In this document: in pieces, positions 1 through 12,700 of the stretch
Position numbering within the stretch: the first letter of the stretch is position 1
How the letters are laid out: each line of letters begins with the position of its first letter
DNA from: Hetaerina americana
Taxonomy: Eukaryota > Arthropoda > Insecta > Odonata > Calopterygidae
Direction of reading: 5' to 3'
DNA: 64,000 nucleotides
NCBI GenBank assembly: GCA_022747635.1
Contig: JAKTNV010000010.1
Coordinates: 47,368,458-47,432,457, forward strand
Program-made: the position numbers and the translations under genes
Notes under the pieces: model-generated
What the model saw: only the letters and a program-made list of their open reading frames with translations
What the model was told of the DNA's origin: nothing
Database searches by the model: none

Positions 1-1650
1 AGTGGAAACATGGATAACAGTGGGAACATGCGGACAATGTTTTTGAAAGTAGAGAGTAATATGAAATGACGAATCATAGAAAATTTACTCAGGCGTTATT
101 GATCAAGTTTTGGACAGATTCTGTGTGGCCATTTCCTAAGTAAGGCCTAACTAAGACAAAAATAGTTTGGCCGGCTAACCACAAAAAGATATTTTTAGAA
201 AATTTTCTTAGCCTATTATCGGTCAAAATTTAAAATTCGTGCAAATTTTCTTCGTTGGTAATCATTCCAGCTCTATTGTAATCGATCATAAATGTGGAGG
301 GTTTTTATGATTCCGAATTTACTGTTCTCGGCTTCAAATATTTAGTTCTCGATGATTTTTTCATAAAAGTGTAGGGCTCCGAAAGGGCGAATGGTAATTT
401 AGCTTTCTAAATTATCGATGATGTATTTGTGTGCCACTGGAAGGGTTACACTTCCATTGAATTATTTATAAGAGCTTTTTGCCCTAGGTTACTACATAAA
501 TCACCTCTTGAGAACAAATTCAAAACGGGATTTCTCGGATTGGGTCCCTGGTCCCGTCGACTTGGAGATGGTCGGACTTTCATTCAAGGCACTTAGACAC
601 ACGAGGGCGTCGCCAGGATCAAAGTCCGGAAATGGGAATGGCCAAAAGAAACACTTCCATTGTCAGTCGCAGGACATGCGTGCGCAATTAATCACTTATT
701 TAAGTTACTATTCCCTCCGTGGGGGAACCCTTCCCACGGACTCCGGCGCTCAGTTGTTTCCTGTCGTGTCATCGTGTGACAATTGCTCATCTCGTCGTAT
801 TGTTGGATGCTTTCGCTAAAGTTTTGTGCCTAAAGAACGGAGGCAGGGACTCTCTCATGGTAATAATGCATGCCTCCACCTTTGCTGTAGTAATTTTCTT
901 CGCCAGACCATGACCTAAGGAACCCTGAGCTAGAATTACTGTTACAAATGCACGACGCGCATAATTTTGGACGAAGGACAACTTGTGTGTACAGGTTTTC
1001 TCAAACAGGCAGTAAGTTTCTAACTTCGGAGTTTTCCCCTTTCTCCTTTAGGTTATCGACCTTACCTGGAGACAGAAGGCAAGGCTCCATGTAATAGTCG
1101 TTGATATAAGGGAAGGTGAACGAAAGCTGAGGATATTTTCGCCATTGGAGATCAACATCTACAAGTAAATCTATAAGATTCCCCGCGACCAACTTAGAAG
1201 GTGTATCGCAGGGGGTGAAACTACTAGAAGAAGTGGGCTAGGGTTGACGGAGATAGGAGCCTTCCAACGGGTTAAGAAAGGAAAACAAAATCGACCAAAT
1301 ATCCCCGAAAATCACGTGCGAGTTGATACCCTGAAGAAGAACCGACCTCACGCGCATACACTTGCTAAAGCTAAACCCCGTTTCATACAAGTCTCAATTC
1401 TAGCCGCCACAGAAGCTCGCAAATAACATGGAAAGGAACAAAAATGAACATAGCCTACCATCTTAGAGGTCGCCACCAAACCTTTATAAGTAATGCAGAT
1501 CTGGAGAGCAAGAAGAGGAAATTAACAATAATACGAAACAAGTCATGCAACCTGAGGTCCCCACCTCCACAGATAGGGGGTAATTTGATAGAGGTAGGGT
1601 TTTCGGGGAATAAGAGGAAGGTGGAGGTAAACACGATGTCGGAAGTAGAT
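1..1650. other. Anonymous DNA, no gene recognised
   Basis: Short open frames occur (for example 508-819 on + and 1444-1779 on +), but the first opens with TTG and none shows a recognisable domain. No repeat was identified by eye. Confidence 0.5.
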
Positions 1651-1654
1651 TACA

Positions 1655-1845
1655 CTCCTAATGATACACTCCAAGGGGTTCACGATTTAACGTCCCATCC
1701 GACGGACGGTGTGTCCAACTTGTGCTCTCTTCTTGTGCTCTCTCCATGGCACCCAAGAAGGGATCGGAATGCTTCTTAAAAAATCTGCCACCACCAGAAT
1801 TCAAAATTGGACCCTCGGCGTGAGAAGGCATTACAAAAAACAACC
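1655..1845 (-). repeat. Decayed tRNA-derived SINE (family B)
   Basis: This segment aligns by eye with the better preserved SINE at 24934-25247. Shared landmarks in the same order on the + strand are CCATCCGACGGACGG (1696-1710), a GGGATCGG block near 1760-1767, and a CTGCCACCACCAGAATTCAAA block matching the reversed B box of the other copy. The element is read on the minus strand. The B box is badly eroded here, so this is an old copy. The family has a tRNA-like head and a separate body. Confidence 0.6.
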
Positions 1846-2340
1846 CTTTCAACTAAAAAATTCCATTGCATCAAAATATCGGCTTAATTGACTAAGGTTA
1901 TAAAAAACTGGGAATTATTCTGTATTTGGTTCAACTTTTCGGTCATTTCCGTTGAATTATTTACCCAAAGTACTATGGTGTCTTGGTTTTAAGACACCTA
2001 CATCCATAGAACATTACCCTCCAAGCAACCCCTGCAAGGGCATTTGACGGGGGTTTTAGGGCACCACCGATAATATAGACTACAAATAATTGAAAAACAA
2101 AAGAATGGTAATTCCCACCTACAAAGACGAAAATGTTCATGCAAAACTTATTTTAACTTACATACAAATACATATGCTAGCAATTGTTCTCACTTGTAAT
2201 TCGCTTTTTGCGGATATTTTTACAGTGATTTAGATTTTTTCTAGTATGACTCCCGATAGTCCGATGAAAGAAAGAATATTTTTATATATAATACTGCAGT
2301 TTATCTCGCTTATCATATCTTTGTGGTCTAGCCTATCCAA
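1846..2340. other. Anonymous DNA
   Basis: No gene, SINE box or transposon motif seen. Confidence 0.4.
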
Positions 2341-2577
2341 AGAGTTCCAAAGAAACTGCGGGAGATGCCGCAACAGTAACTTTTAACGGAGTCATCCGAT
2401 AATGTGCATTTCAATGCAACAATTTCAGAGTGTAAAAATCATTCGCCTTGACTGGGATCCCTCGGTAGCTTAAGTGGCTAAAGCACTCGACCGGATATTG
2501 AGGGATCTAGGTTCGTATCCCAGTTAAGGCGAATGATTTTTACACTCTGAAATTGTTGCATTGAAATGCATATCCAA
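2341..2577. repeat. tRNA-like foldback element, copy 1
   Basis: Two 53-nt arms (2405-2457 and 2518-2570) are inverted complements with a single mismatch, separated by a 60-nt loop. On the + strand the loop holds a very good pol III A box, TAGCTTAAGTGG (2466-2477), and a B-box-like GGTTCGTATCC (2510-2520) straddles the start of the right arm. A related element lies at 16196-16475, and the shared sequence begins upstream of the left arm at an ATGCCGC block (2364-2370). It is either a SINE that became palindromic or a foldback/MITE element that took in a tRNA-like sequence. It is unlikely to be a working tRNA, since the anticodon loop lacks the usual T at position 33 and the T stem has a mismatch. 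Confidence 0.75.
2466..2520 (+). promoter_or_regulatory. Internal pol III A and B boxes of the foldback element
   Basis: The A box at 2466-2477 fits the tRNA consensus exactly. The B box at 2510-2520 has one change from GGTTCGANTCC. The spacing of roughly 33 nt is within the tRNA range. Transcription is inferred only. Confidence 0.5.
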
Positions 2578-5500
2578 AGAGTGTTGGGCCATAATAATTC
2601 CCTTAGTATTGCAGTCAAATTCGTGTGTTCTCAACTCTGAACTAAAAGGTTTACTTGTTCCCTTCGCATCTCAAGTCACTTCCAGACTAGTTCCGCTGGA
2701 AGACTGGTCACATTCTCCTCATCGTTAACATTTTTTTTTACTAATATAGTGGAGCGGACGTCTGTGGAGTGGTTTTGTTACATACGAGTATGCCGCGGTG
2801 GCTTTAAATGGGAGGACAGCGTAAAGATGCGTTTGCAGGAAAATGGACAACACGAGAGTCGTTCCATTTGTTAAATAAAATGATTCAATTGTTTAAACGG
2901 GCGAGGCGACCGCGCGACCGGAGTTGACGATGATTTGACTGCGCACATGGTGCGCCGCTCTCGAAAATCAGGACTCAGTCTAATGCGACAACAACAGCAA
3001 TGTTGGAAACAATTCAAACTTGCGACCTATTGTCGACGTGAAAATTTTATCACTCGAATCGGATGCACTAAATCTCGGGAACGCCAGAGCCGATTTTAGA
3101 ATGAATCAAATAGTGTTTAGGCTAGTCCTATTTTGCGTTTTATTTCTAGTGAAACATTATTTTTTTACATTTAAAAGTGACCATACCGGAAAAAGAGCGT
3201 TAAGAGAGATCGGTTTTCGAGCCGTTTGTCCCGATATTAATTTTATTCGTTTGACGTTGCTGAATTCTCTGTGTAATCAATATGTAATTTTACATCTGCA
3301 CCTACAGACATACTCCGAAATCTTCCGAATAGATGATTGTAAGGGAGTGTTATCACCAAATGGGCTGGTTAAGGGATAAGGGAAAGGAAGGGTGTTTAAA
3401 GAATTAGGAAAAAGAAAAAAAAACATTCACTAAAATCCTTGAAATGACGTGCAGGTCCATATACTAATGAAATATTATTCACCGCATACTAATGACAAAC
3501 TTGGCTCCAAACAAGTTTTAATTTCACCACTCCAATTTTAATGTTATTAAGCATTTTATATAATAGTATTATCTTACAAATTCCAAATTTGTATCTAAGT
3601 TGTATTACGAGGGTTTTATATCCGAAATTATTTTCTCTCAGTTCCTGTATAGCGTAAAATCATAAAGCAATATACTCTTTATTCTCACATTGTTTTGAGA
3701 TTATGCAATTTCCTATTATCTGAATCTAATTGTACACTTCAGACTTTTAAATTTTATGACTACGTGGCGACGAATACGAAGCAAAAAATGAGGATATTGT
3801 TTTACTCTTTAGTCGCATTACCATCAAAGGCGCGGTTTTCCTCTGTGCACAGTGAAATTTGCGACCATGGGTCTTCAACATTAATCTCTTATGATCCATG
3901 GTAGCACCTTAAAACTGTTTTATAGGGTTTCTTGGGGTTTTAAGAGAGCCATTCTTAATCCATTGCGTAAAAAACAATAATGTGGGAAACTTGAGAAGAT
4001 CCATGATCACGCTCCTGGTTTCCAGTGATGATTTCTAGTTTGTTCTATTACCGGAGGAAATGTATTATTTATGTCAGTTCCGTGGCATTAATAATTTGTA
4101 TGATGCGGTTTAATAATATTATCTCGGAAATAATAAAATGAATAAATTGGTGCCGGTCGGAAAGCTCCAATCATGGTCACACAGGAGAGCTAACTGACTA
4201 TTTACCCAAGAAATGGATTCTTCGTCTGTCGTTTTTAATCTCACGTTAAGACATGTAAAAAATGTATACAGTAAGGGTATTTCTGCAACTTTGGAACTGA
4301 GATTATGTATTTTCCGTATTCGATTTGAATGAATTAGAAACAGAAATTTTGACTTAATTTTTTCATTATATTATAATGCCATATATGAGCGGAGCATTAT
4401 ATTCCAAAAAAAGTATTAAATTTTCCAAAAATGGGAAAATTAAGTCACTTGGTGCGAAAAGATAAGCTCGGCCCACGTTAATTTCATTTTTCTCGTGAAA
4501 TGCTAAAAATGTGGAAGCTGTTTTTTCCTCACTGATAGTGTATATATGCCTTAAAATTGATCTCTAATTTTGCAGAACAAATCGGAAAATGAATTTCAAA
4601 TTTCACTATGACACACCTGAATCACATTTCTTCAGCATTTCCGTCACTCTTGCCAACTTATTTCGTGTGTTTAAATTCATTCCATTCATTGTACCAAAAT
4701 AATACCTACCGTTATTTTTAAATCGTATTCAAATGGATTCTTCCATTTCGCCGTGGACAAAAAAGCTTTGTGGTCCATCTGAGCCGCGAATAATTTCCCT
4801 AAAAACCATACGTGCGGAAAATATCTGCTGGAATATTATTTCGTATTAAAGCCGAGATACTATTCTCGAGAATTCCTTTGGATTGAAAAAGTAAATGGGA
4901 GGAGCCGATCGCATTATTTGCCTTCGGTTCAATATTAAAATTTTATTGTAAAGAATCCAAGAGCTAAACCTCAATTTGTTTTTGTTTACTGCGGAAGAAA
5001 AATCGTTCTGTAAGTCAATCCATACATAGGGCAAAGAAAATGAGGTGAAGGAGGATGTCTCGAACACACTTCGGTAAAGTTTACTCCACCATTCTTCAAA
5101 ATTGACTTTGAGGGCACATAGTATCCGAATCCATCGGGAGAATTGAATTTCAGCTTCTACAAGGATGGAATTGCCAGAATTTTGATGCATTCTGAGAAAC
5201 TAGACCGAGGAAAAGAAGAATGAAAAACTCGGAAGCTTTACATTGTGAGATCATACGTACATGTAATGAATGTCAATCTACGCGGGTATACGAGAATTTG
5301 ATATGATTGAAATGATATTTGAATTATGTGCCTATCTTCTGTGATTCTTTAAGTTACAAATATAAGCCATAGCAATAATAAAAAATGTAGTGTTGTGTCC
5401 AACGGCTATAAATTACCAAATAATAAAGTAACCGAAAGAGATGTAATTTCTTAACGTTTTGAATTGATCAAAAATAATTTTTGATTAAGATTTGGTCAAA

Positions 5501-5689
5501 GGAATAGAATGAACAAGCAAGCCGATAGGAACTCGCCAGTTGCAGGGAGTGTGAGTTGTCATTTTAGGTAAATTGCTTTCATTTTAATTAGAGATGCTTA
5601 ATTCAAATTTGCGCATAGATAAAATAGGTTTACAGGACTCAACTCACTATGAATTTGGTGTTTGTCACTTTCTTAAAAAAATCTTCATA
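2578..5689. other. Anonymous AT-rich DNA
   Basis: About 3.1 kb with no recognisable gene or repeat. Open frames of up to about 119 codons (3020-3379 on +, 4846-5190 on -) show no domain, no codon signature and no neighbours that would support them. Confidence 0.5.
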
Positions 5690-6835
5690 GGCGGCTCTAC
5701 CGTAATATTTAGTGTAGATGAAGTTCCCCAGGGGTATATGGGCCTCTTTTTGCCTTAATATACATTAATGACTTAAGCGCACACGTTAGTAGCAATCTTA
5801 GGTTATTTGTAGACGACACGGTGTAGTCGACACGACACAGGGAAATAAGGAGCCAACCAGATCGCGAGCTACTCTCTCGAGACTTAGACACAATCTCGGA
5901 ATGGTGCAATAAATGAAATTTTGGAACAAAGGAAGGGGTAAACAAGATATAAACTACAAAATTGAGTGAGGGTTCAGCACTGACTACAGCCAATCAATTT
6001 AAATATTTGGGGGTAGTTCTAACACCATGCCTTTCATGGGGAGCACATATCAGGGCAATATGCGGATCAGCTTTAAAGAAACTCGGCTTTATTGAACGGG
6101 TGGTGGGGAAACTTAATGAGAAAGTTAAAGAGAGGTATTATTTTGCTCTAGTTAGACCTCATTTGGAATATGCCGAAAGCATTTGGGATCCTTGGGAGAA
6201 AATTTGGCAAAAAAATAGATGAAATCCGGAGAAAATCCGACAGATTCGTTAAGAATTGTTATAATAAGAACAAAAGTGTGACAGGTCACTTAGGGGATTT
6301 AGACTGGGCCTCTTAAAATACGAAGAGAACAAGCGAGACTTAGACTATTAGAAAGGTTCAGAACAAACGAGTTTAACGATGACACTAACGGAATTATAAT
6401 GGCCCCACACTACTTAGGTAGAGCAGACCACAAAGATAAAATAAGGGAGATAGATTCCAGTACAGATATATACACATACTCATTCTTTCCCCGAAAATCA
6501 GAAATCATAATAGTTAGAAACCTAAGTCACTTTAGAAATATTAAAAACATTGGATTTACTAGACGGAGCATAATTAAATATTGCAAAGATATCAGGTATA
6601 TTTGTAGGTGCATGCGTATGTTGGCTGGTAATTTGTGTGCTTGCATGTGTGTGGGTTGTAAATGTTTTTGCATGAATACATACCATGTTTTGTTTGTGGG
6701 TTGTACACATTTGTGACTTTTGGATGCGTTTTTTTCTTAATTACGGGTGGTGCCACAACACCCCCGCCACACGCCCTTGCGGCAGCTTGCAGGGTATTAA
6801 GTAGATGTATATGTGGATGAATAAATTAATTTTAT
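5690..6835 (+). pseudogene. Non-LTR retrotransposon (LINE) 3' part, RT remnant
   Basis: Frameshifted remnant of the reverse transcriptase of a CR1/Jockey-type LINE. Near 5720-5820 it shows a degraded GVPQGS-type block, then YINDL, then FVDD where the catalytic FADD is usual. From about 5970 to 6220 comes the thumb region with FKYLGVVL, HI, KKLGFIERV and LVRPHLEYA...WDP, all hallmarks of LINE RT C-termini. A broken tail follows with RRKSDRFVKN and a YSFFPR-like end near 6475-6500. A 3' UTR with a CCACACGCCCTTGCGG hairpin and a TAGATGTATATGTGGATG end (6741-6825) closes the element. It has several stops and frameshifts and lacks the 5' half, so it is a dead, 5'-truncated copy. Exact clade is uncertain. 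Confidence 0.85.
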
Positions 6836-7689
6836 TTAAAGAAAGTATTCATTTAAATAGCGCTGTAATGCAGAGGTGAAATAAAGCCCCAAAGTTGTCA
6901 GGCCCGGACGAGGAATTATGATAAATTTGAAGCACCCTTGGCGGTAAGACTACCAAATGCGACGCTGACTTCCTTCTCTGATCCCTCGCGGGCGGTTGAC
7001 GGGACCCTTTAAGAGGAGCGCCGGTGCCCGAGAGCGTCGTGCCTGCCAACGCCAGTCAGTCCGTCCGTGTAATGCAGATGAATAGTTGATGGGATCATCG
7101 GCGTGGAGGCCCAAGGCTCTTCACATCGAGTTTCCTGAGAGCAAGGAAACTCAGACCACCCTTCTTAGCAGGGCAGCTCTTGCGACGGGGTCAGCTCGTG
7201 AACTCGCGCGGTCATTGTCGAGGCAAAAGAACGTTTCAATTAAGCACGACACACTAAACTGACCCGAGTTCTTGAATGATTCCGCACAATGCTCCCGCAA
7301 AACTCCGCATGCGTCCACGTTTGGGGAGCGCCAGGACGTTGAAAAGACGGATAAAGAGGGAGTTCCATCAGTTCGCCTCCTGCATGGCTCTCGCCCCGGG
7401 GTGGAATTCCTGTTCCTTTTTCGGTCACATCAGATTCCATCTGTGGCATTCATACGTACGCGTTGAAGCGTGCGGAGAATGGTTGATTGGTAGCGAGTGT
7501 TCATCAAATGGTCCTTTAAGGGATCATCCCTAGCGTCTTTCTTACATTATAGGCTACCTCTGGAGGTGAATACAACTTCATTTCCCTTGTTTGCTCTCGC
7601 ACAACCTTTCAACTGCTCGCATACAAATACTTCTCACTGAAGATTATCACCAAGCACTAAGATCCTCCCAAATAAGTCATCCATTTTTG
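6836..7689. other. Anonymous DNA, moderately GC-rich
   Basis: No gene identified. Overlapping short frames on both strands at 7240-7533 are mutually shadowing and show no domain. Confidence 0.4.
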
Positions 7690-7960
7690 TCATGAACTTT
7701 CAGGAAGCATTGAATAGGGTTATGGAAAGTGTGGGGAACGCCCTTCCCTGTTAACCCAAAGGTCGTGGGTTCGAGTCCTGCTTCGGGTATGACTGTTTTT
7801 GTGGGACGTTTGTGGTTTGGCTTCGGGGAAACCTGATTGACAAGGCAAAAGCTTATCAGAATCACAAGGGGCGCCCGGATTACCAGGGGTATCCGGATAG
7901 CAAAAATAGCGAAATTCGTGACGTTGCACAGGTAATATCGTAGGAAATAAATAAAATAAA
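7690..7960 (+). repeat. Probable tRNA-derived SINE (family E)
   Basis: A perfect B box GGTTCGAGTCC is at 7768-7778. A unique-looking body follows, ending in an AAATAAATAAAATAAATT tail near 7947-7964, which is the usual architecture of an insect SINE. The A box is poor (around 7718-7730), and no second copy was found in the window, so the assignment rests on the B box and the tail only. Confidence 0.4.
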
Positions 7961-8120
7961 TTATATTATCTGGATCATGTTCGAGTAGGAAGTTCGTAAT
8001 AAATTACTCACTTATAATCTTAAGCAGTAATACTTAATATCTTTGTTATATGATCCAAGTAGGTATTTTCATTAGTGTCGTGGCTTTAACGTGACGTCAA
8101 GTTGAAAACAATTGAATATA

Positions 8121-8873
8121 CGAGGGTCATCCGGAAAGTAGTACCCGTTCGTGAAATAAAGACACAAAAGTAAATATTAACAAACATAAAAAATTTTATT
8201 TGAAAGAGGATACTTTAAACTACTTCTCAACATAATCTCCAAGCAAATTAAGGCATTTGTCATAACGTGTGACAAGTTTCTGTATTCCTGCTGCATAGTC
8301 CTTCGCCGCCAGCTCATTGAGATACGCGAGGGACCCATCTTGCACAAATTTTTGCATAATGCAGATGGTGTTTAACAATTTCATGAACAATTGTTCGAGA
8401 AACATTGGGAAAATGCTCACAGATGTCATCAATTGTGACGCGCCGATCGTTCCTCACGAATTCGTCAACTGAGCTCACCAGTTGGTCTGTAATGACAGAC
8501 GGTCTCCCCGAACGCTCATCGTCGTGTGTGTTCCCCCTCCCCATGTTGAAGTTGCGACACCACCGCCGAACAGACGACTCGTCCATTACATTGTCTCCAT
8601 ACACCTCCTTTAATTGGCGATGAATATCACATGGGCGAACGTTTCTTGCATTGAGGAATTTAATCACTGCCCTCACTTCACAACTGGCGGCGTTCTCAAT
8701 TTTTTTAAACATTGTAAACAATCACAGAAACAACACAGGCAATGCTAGCGTCACGCAACTTGGCTCAGAGAAGGCAGACAAGCCACTGAAGCCATCTGAC
8801 CTCGTCCAGCGGCTACTCGCGTCGTCAGCACTTCATGCGGCACGAACGGGTACTACTTTCCGGATGACCCTCG
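8121..8873 (-). mobile_element. Internally deleted mariner (family A), copy 1
   Basis: A 753-bp derivative of the full-length mariner at 36508-37841, in opposite orientation. Both 33-bp terminal inverted repeats are intact and perfectly complementary (CGAGGGTCATCCGGAAAGTA...), and the element sits between TA dinucleotides (8119-8120 and 8874-8875), the standard mariner target duplication. Relative to the full copy, 581 bp corresponding to 37056-37636 are missing. The junction fuses codons just after WVPR (residue 129) to the C-terminal LNELAAKDYAAG region out of frame. The catalytic domain is therefore lost, while the N-terminal DNA-binding half and both ends remain. It differs from the copy at 62901 at only three positions. 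This copy keeps the canonical GRPS motif. Confidence 0.97.
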
Positions 8874-9680
8874 TATGTTTCTCACCTGAAGTATTAAGAA
8901 TGCATTTAATTTTTTTGTACATTGGAGTCGGATGAAATACGAATGGATGGACCAAAGGATGAAATACGAATATTCATGACGTGTATTGCGTTAAAGCTCC
9001 TTATAACAGAAAAATTCTCAGGGTGAACGGAACACTTATGGGTCGGTCGGATCAAGCATGAGGATTGTAGGCTTAGCACCAATCTTTTGAAAAGTAATGC
9101 AGATTTTTTGTCAATGCTATTGCAACCGTCGATGTTTACGAAGCACATGGCAAAGAACACGCATTTTAACAGGATTAATGTACTCAATAATCATTTGAAC
9201 TAAACGTAAGGGATAGCGGGAGAAATTAAGAAAAGATCAATATTTGGGTATATCACGCGCGATTTTCTGAAACAAAATTCGAACAAACTCTGGCTACTTT
9301 AGGGTACCAGGCGTACGGAAGGGTAATATGGGTTAGTGAGTAAGCTCTGCGAAGAGAAACTGCCGGGGTGAAGCAGTGGCTTCTGTTTGGTATCGCACCG
9401 TAAGGTGGCTCCCAAAATCTCGGGCGGGCGTCCGAACGGGCAAGTATAATCGTAAACCGTCCCGGTGAATGAAGTCTCACCTTTACCGGTCATTGTACAT
9501 AAGAAACGCAAGAAATTGAAGAAAGAAATATGACTGAAGTGAAAGTGTGGTTTGCGAGAAGAAAAAACTTAAAACAAGGAATAAAATGTGAAATTTTAGC
9601 CTAACAAGAAAGGTAAGCCGTCAGGGAACGGCTTTTTACAAACAAGTACAAATATGAACGTCAGTAACAGCACTAACGGC
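8874..9680. other. Anonymous DNA
   Basis: No gene or repeat recognised. Short minus-strand frames at 9253-9511 overlap each other in different frames and show no domain. Confidence 0.4.
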
Positions 9681-9681
9681 A

Positions 9682-9747
9682 TTTTTCTAGCATTCTGTGC
9701 TCAGAGTCTGCCGGTGGGCAGACTCTGAGCACAGAATGCTAGAAAAA
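9682..9747. repeat. Perfect 31-bp hairpin
   Basis: Arms 9682-9712 and 9717-9747 are exact inverted complements around a 4-nt spacer (GGTG). The ends are TTTTTCTAGCATTCTG and CAGAATGCTAGAAAAA. No other copy was seen in the window and no coding context explains it. A young foldback insertion, a small hairpin RNA precursor or an assembly artefact are all possible. Confidence 0.9.
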
Positions 9748-12700
9748 GGAAACGGAGGCAAGGATTGCCCATTTCCCACAGCAGGAAATCACACTTGGGC
9801 AAGGGGAAGAGGGTGGTAGCAAGACCGTGAAGTGGATAAAATGATACCAAAATAACATAGAGGATGGAGGAAGAGACCCGTCCGGCCGTGAAGCGGCTTA
9901 TTGCTATCAAGAAAATTTAACGGCAGCAAAGTGGGCGAAATGACTAAAAAGATACTCTGTGTGCCCACCCATTCTTTTTATTGCCATGAGGCCTTCTTTA
10001 GCTACTGTATTGGGTCCTGGGCCGGATTATTCACGGGTGGGCTGACCTCCCCCATTCTTTCTTCTCTCTCGTCCATCAGGTCAGTGAATGCCCGTCTCCT
10101 CCGACTTCTTCGCTCGATATAGACTCATGGATGGTTCAATTTCACCAGATATTCCTAATTTCGGTAAAAAACATTAGCCTATTTGTAACTTCAAACATCA
10201 GCGTAAACGAGAGCCTCAGCCAGGTTGGGAAAACCATGTGACGGGGATATGGGCTAACTGGACTCACTTGCGATTATGTCATTGAGCATGCAAAATAGTC
10301 AGGCTATTTTGAATTTTTAAAACCAAAAAATTCCAATTATTTGATCGCGAATTGTGCGGGAAAAAAAGGATATCTTAATATATGGAAGATAGTTCATTTT
10401 GCCTAACTTTTCATCGACCTCTCACTCAATAATTTGATGTGGGTTATCATTACACATATTATTCGTGCGAGTTTCAATTAAAAACTTAAATTAAAGTGAG
10501 GTTTTATGTACGTATTTCATGTCTAATTTCCCAAAGTATTTATATTTGAATTTTTTGTATTTTGCTCTTTTGACCCCAACAGCTGTTTGCAAATTTTTTT
10601 TCTAATTTAGACTTAATGGTGTAGTAAAATTTGAGTGAATACGATTTCTTTGTAAGTTTCGACGAAATGGAACCGCGGTAAGCAATCAGTGCATTTCCGC
10701 GATGACTTCTATTCATGGCGAGCAAATATGTATCTTACTTGAAAACGACGCATAAGGGATCCACTTCTCCCACAATGAGCTCTCGGAATCCGCTTTGTTC
10801 CACATGATTGCCCGTGAATAAAAAACATATTTTCCATATATGCTAAGTGGGTGAAACTGTGATCAAAATGAGATGAGTACTGGATAGATGATTCGAAAAT
10901 TTCATGATAAATAAATAAAAAGAAATAAAGAGAAAAGTGAAGAGAAAAATAATCAAAGCAACGCCAAATTCTGACGAGCCAAAAATGTTTTTGCTGTGCG
11001 GTAATCAAAACGACTTCTCTCTTTAGAGGTTGAACTTTGAGATTTTGTAAACATCATCACGTCATATTCTCATGCATCGCAGAATATTAAATGTTTAAAA
11101 TACCAGAGATTATGAACGTACGGGTTTGGTGATCTCTAATGTTTTCAGAATTTTTACATTTTTACTGGTACAATTTCATAGCAGAATCTTACACGTGCGA
11201 TGGATAAGGAAACTCGCAGTTTCTGAATAAATTAAGTAATTGAATAAAATAGCTGCAATGAGGTTGGATTTGAGCGCATATTCCTGTAAGTTCTATTGTT
11301 TGTTTTGCGAAGTGTATATAATTTATTTTATTAATTTGTACATGTAACGGGAAAAGTTTCTACTAATTGCTCTCAGCAAGAAATTTGGTTCTCAATACAG
11401 ATTTACGAAGTTTCCAATCCACATCAGTCAAAATTCCTCTCCATTTCAAAGAGGGCTCAACTTACGGGAATTAAAATACTCGAACAGTGCGAAAGTGTGG
11501 TGGATAAGTGTATTAAAATGTATGGAGAGATATTATGGGATATTTGAAATAAATAACATTTGATAATAGATACACACCAATTGATTGGGCCGCGCCGGAG
11601 AAAGTGTTAATTTAAGAATCAGGTGAATTTAAAGTTAAATCCGCTATATTCGTGAAAAGCTTTTATAGATAATAGGATGAAAGGCGGACTTTAAAGTGTA
11701 ACAGGGCCTAGGATCTGGGCTCATCAATAATTTACCTTGATAAGTATATTACAGTAAATAATAATATAAATATTATAAAAATAAAGAGCTGATCTTTTAA
11801 AGTTTGTCATTTTTGCTATTTCTGGTTACAGGAAGATTTTTTTCAAATTCTGGTAACATGAAGTTTTTGGAAACATCCCTTGGTGGAACCTTGGGTGGTT
11901 TGAAGAACAAAAACACGCCGGTTATTTGCTTAACGTAATATTATTTTTAATTGTTATAAATTTTATTTTATGAAATCATATTTAGTCTATCTCCAAGAGG
12001 ATTTCGTTGCAAAGTGGCAAGTTAAATTGCCTCTCAACGAAACTGGATAACGAAGAATAAAAATAAAATAGGAATGTGAAATTGCAATGTGCTTTTTTAC
12101 CACCAATAGCGAAGTATAAAATTTTATGCGATGTATTCCTTTTCCTCTGCCATTCTCATTTGATCTGTTGATTGAGAAGGCGTAGGGTGTTTATCTTGAA
12201 TTAACCGCAAGCACCTAAAATCTGAAGTCCACGCAAGACCTGTAGACAGAACAAGCCTGTTATGAGTCATTTCATCCTATTCACTTTATGGGTATATGGG
12301 TAAATTCATATCTTATGTCTGATTCATACTCTTCCATTTTTCTGTCCACCTTCCTATCCTTATTGAACTCTTTTGCTTTATTTATCGCAGCATTCGTGTA
12401 TTGGTTTTTGTTTCATACAATTCTTCGCTGGGAAGTCATAATTCATTGCTGATTTGATGTACTTCTTGCACCATCTATTTTTTTGCTTCAAATTACTGAT
12501 GCGACTCTTTGTATGTTCTCTTCCCATGTCGAGATTACTGCGGGAATACTTCATTCATACCCTACTATTCACCCCCCTTTCAATTGAGTAATGGGATTCT
12601 ATATTTGTCCTTGAAATTCCTGTCTCTCAAAGTGTCCCATATGCCATACCAATATACACGTGCAGCTATGCAGTATAATATGGTGGCTCTAGATACCACA

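Noticed and set aside
2458..2530. Functional tRNA gene
   Set aside because: Boxes are good, but the anticodon loop lacks the T at position 33, the T stem has a mismatch, and the sequence is locked in a foldback.
9682..9747. Rho-independent terminator
   Set aside because: The context is eukaryotic, the stem is 31 bp and perfect, and no gene lies upstream.
12300..12700. LINE RT tail on the minus strand
   Set aside because: Only one weak string (AINKAKEFNKDRK-like) resembles a LINE; no second motif in the right order.
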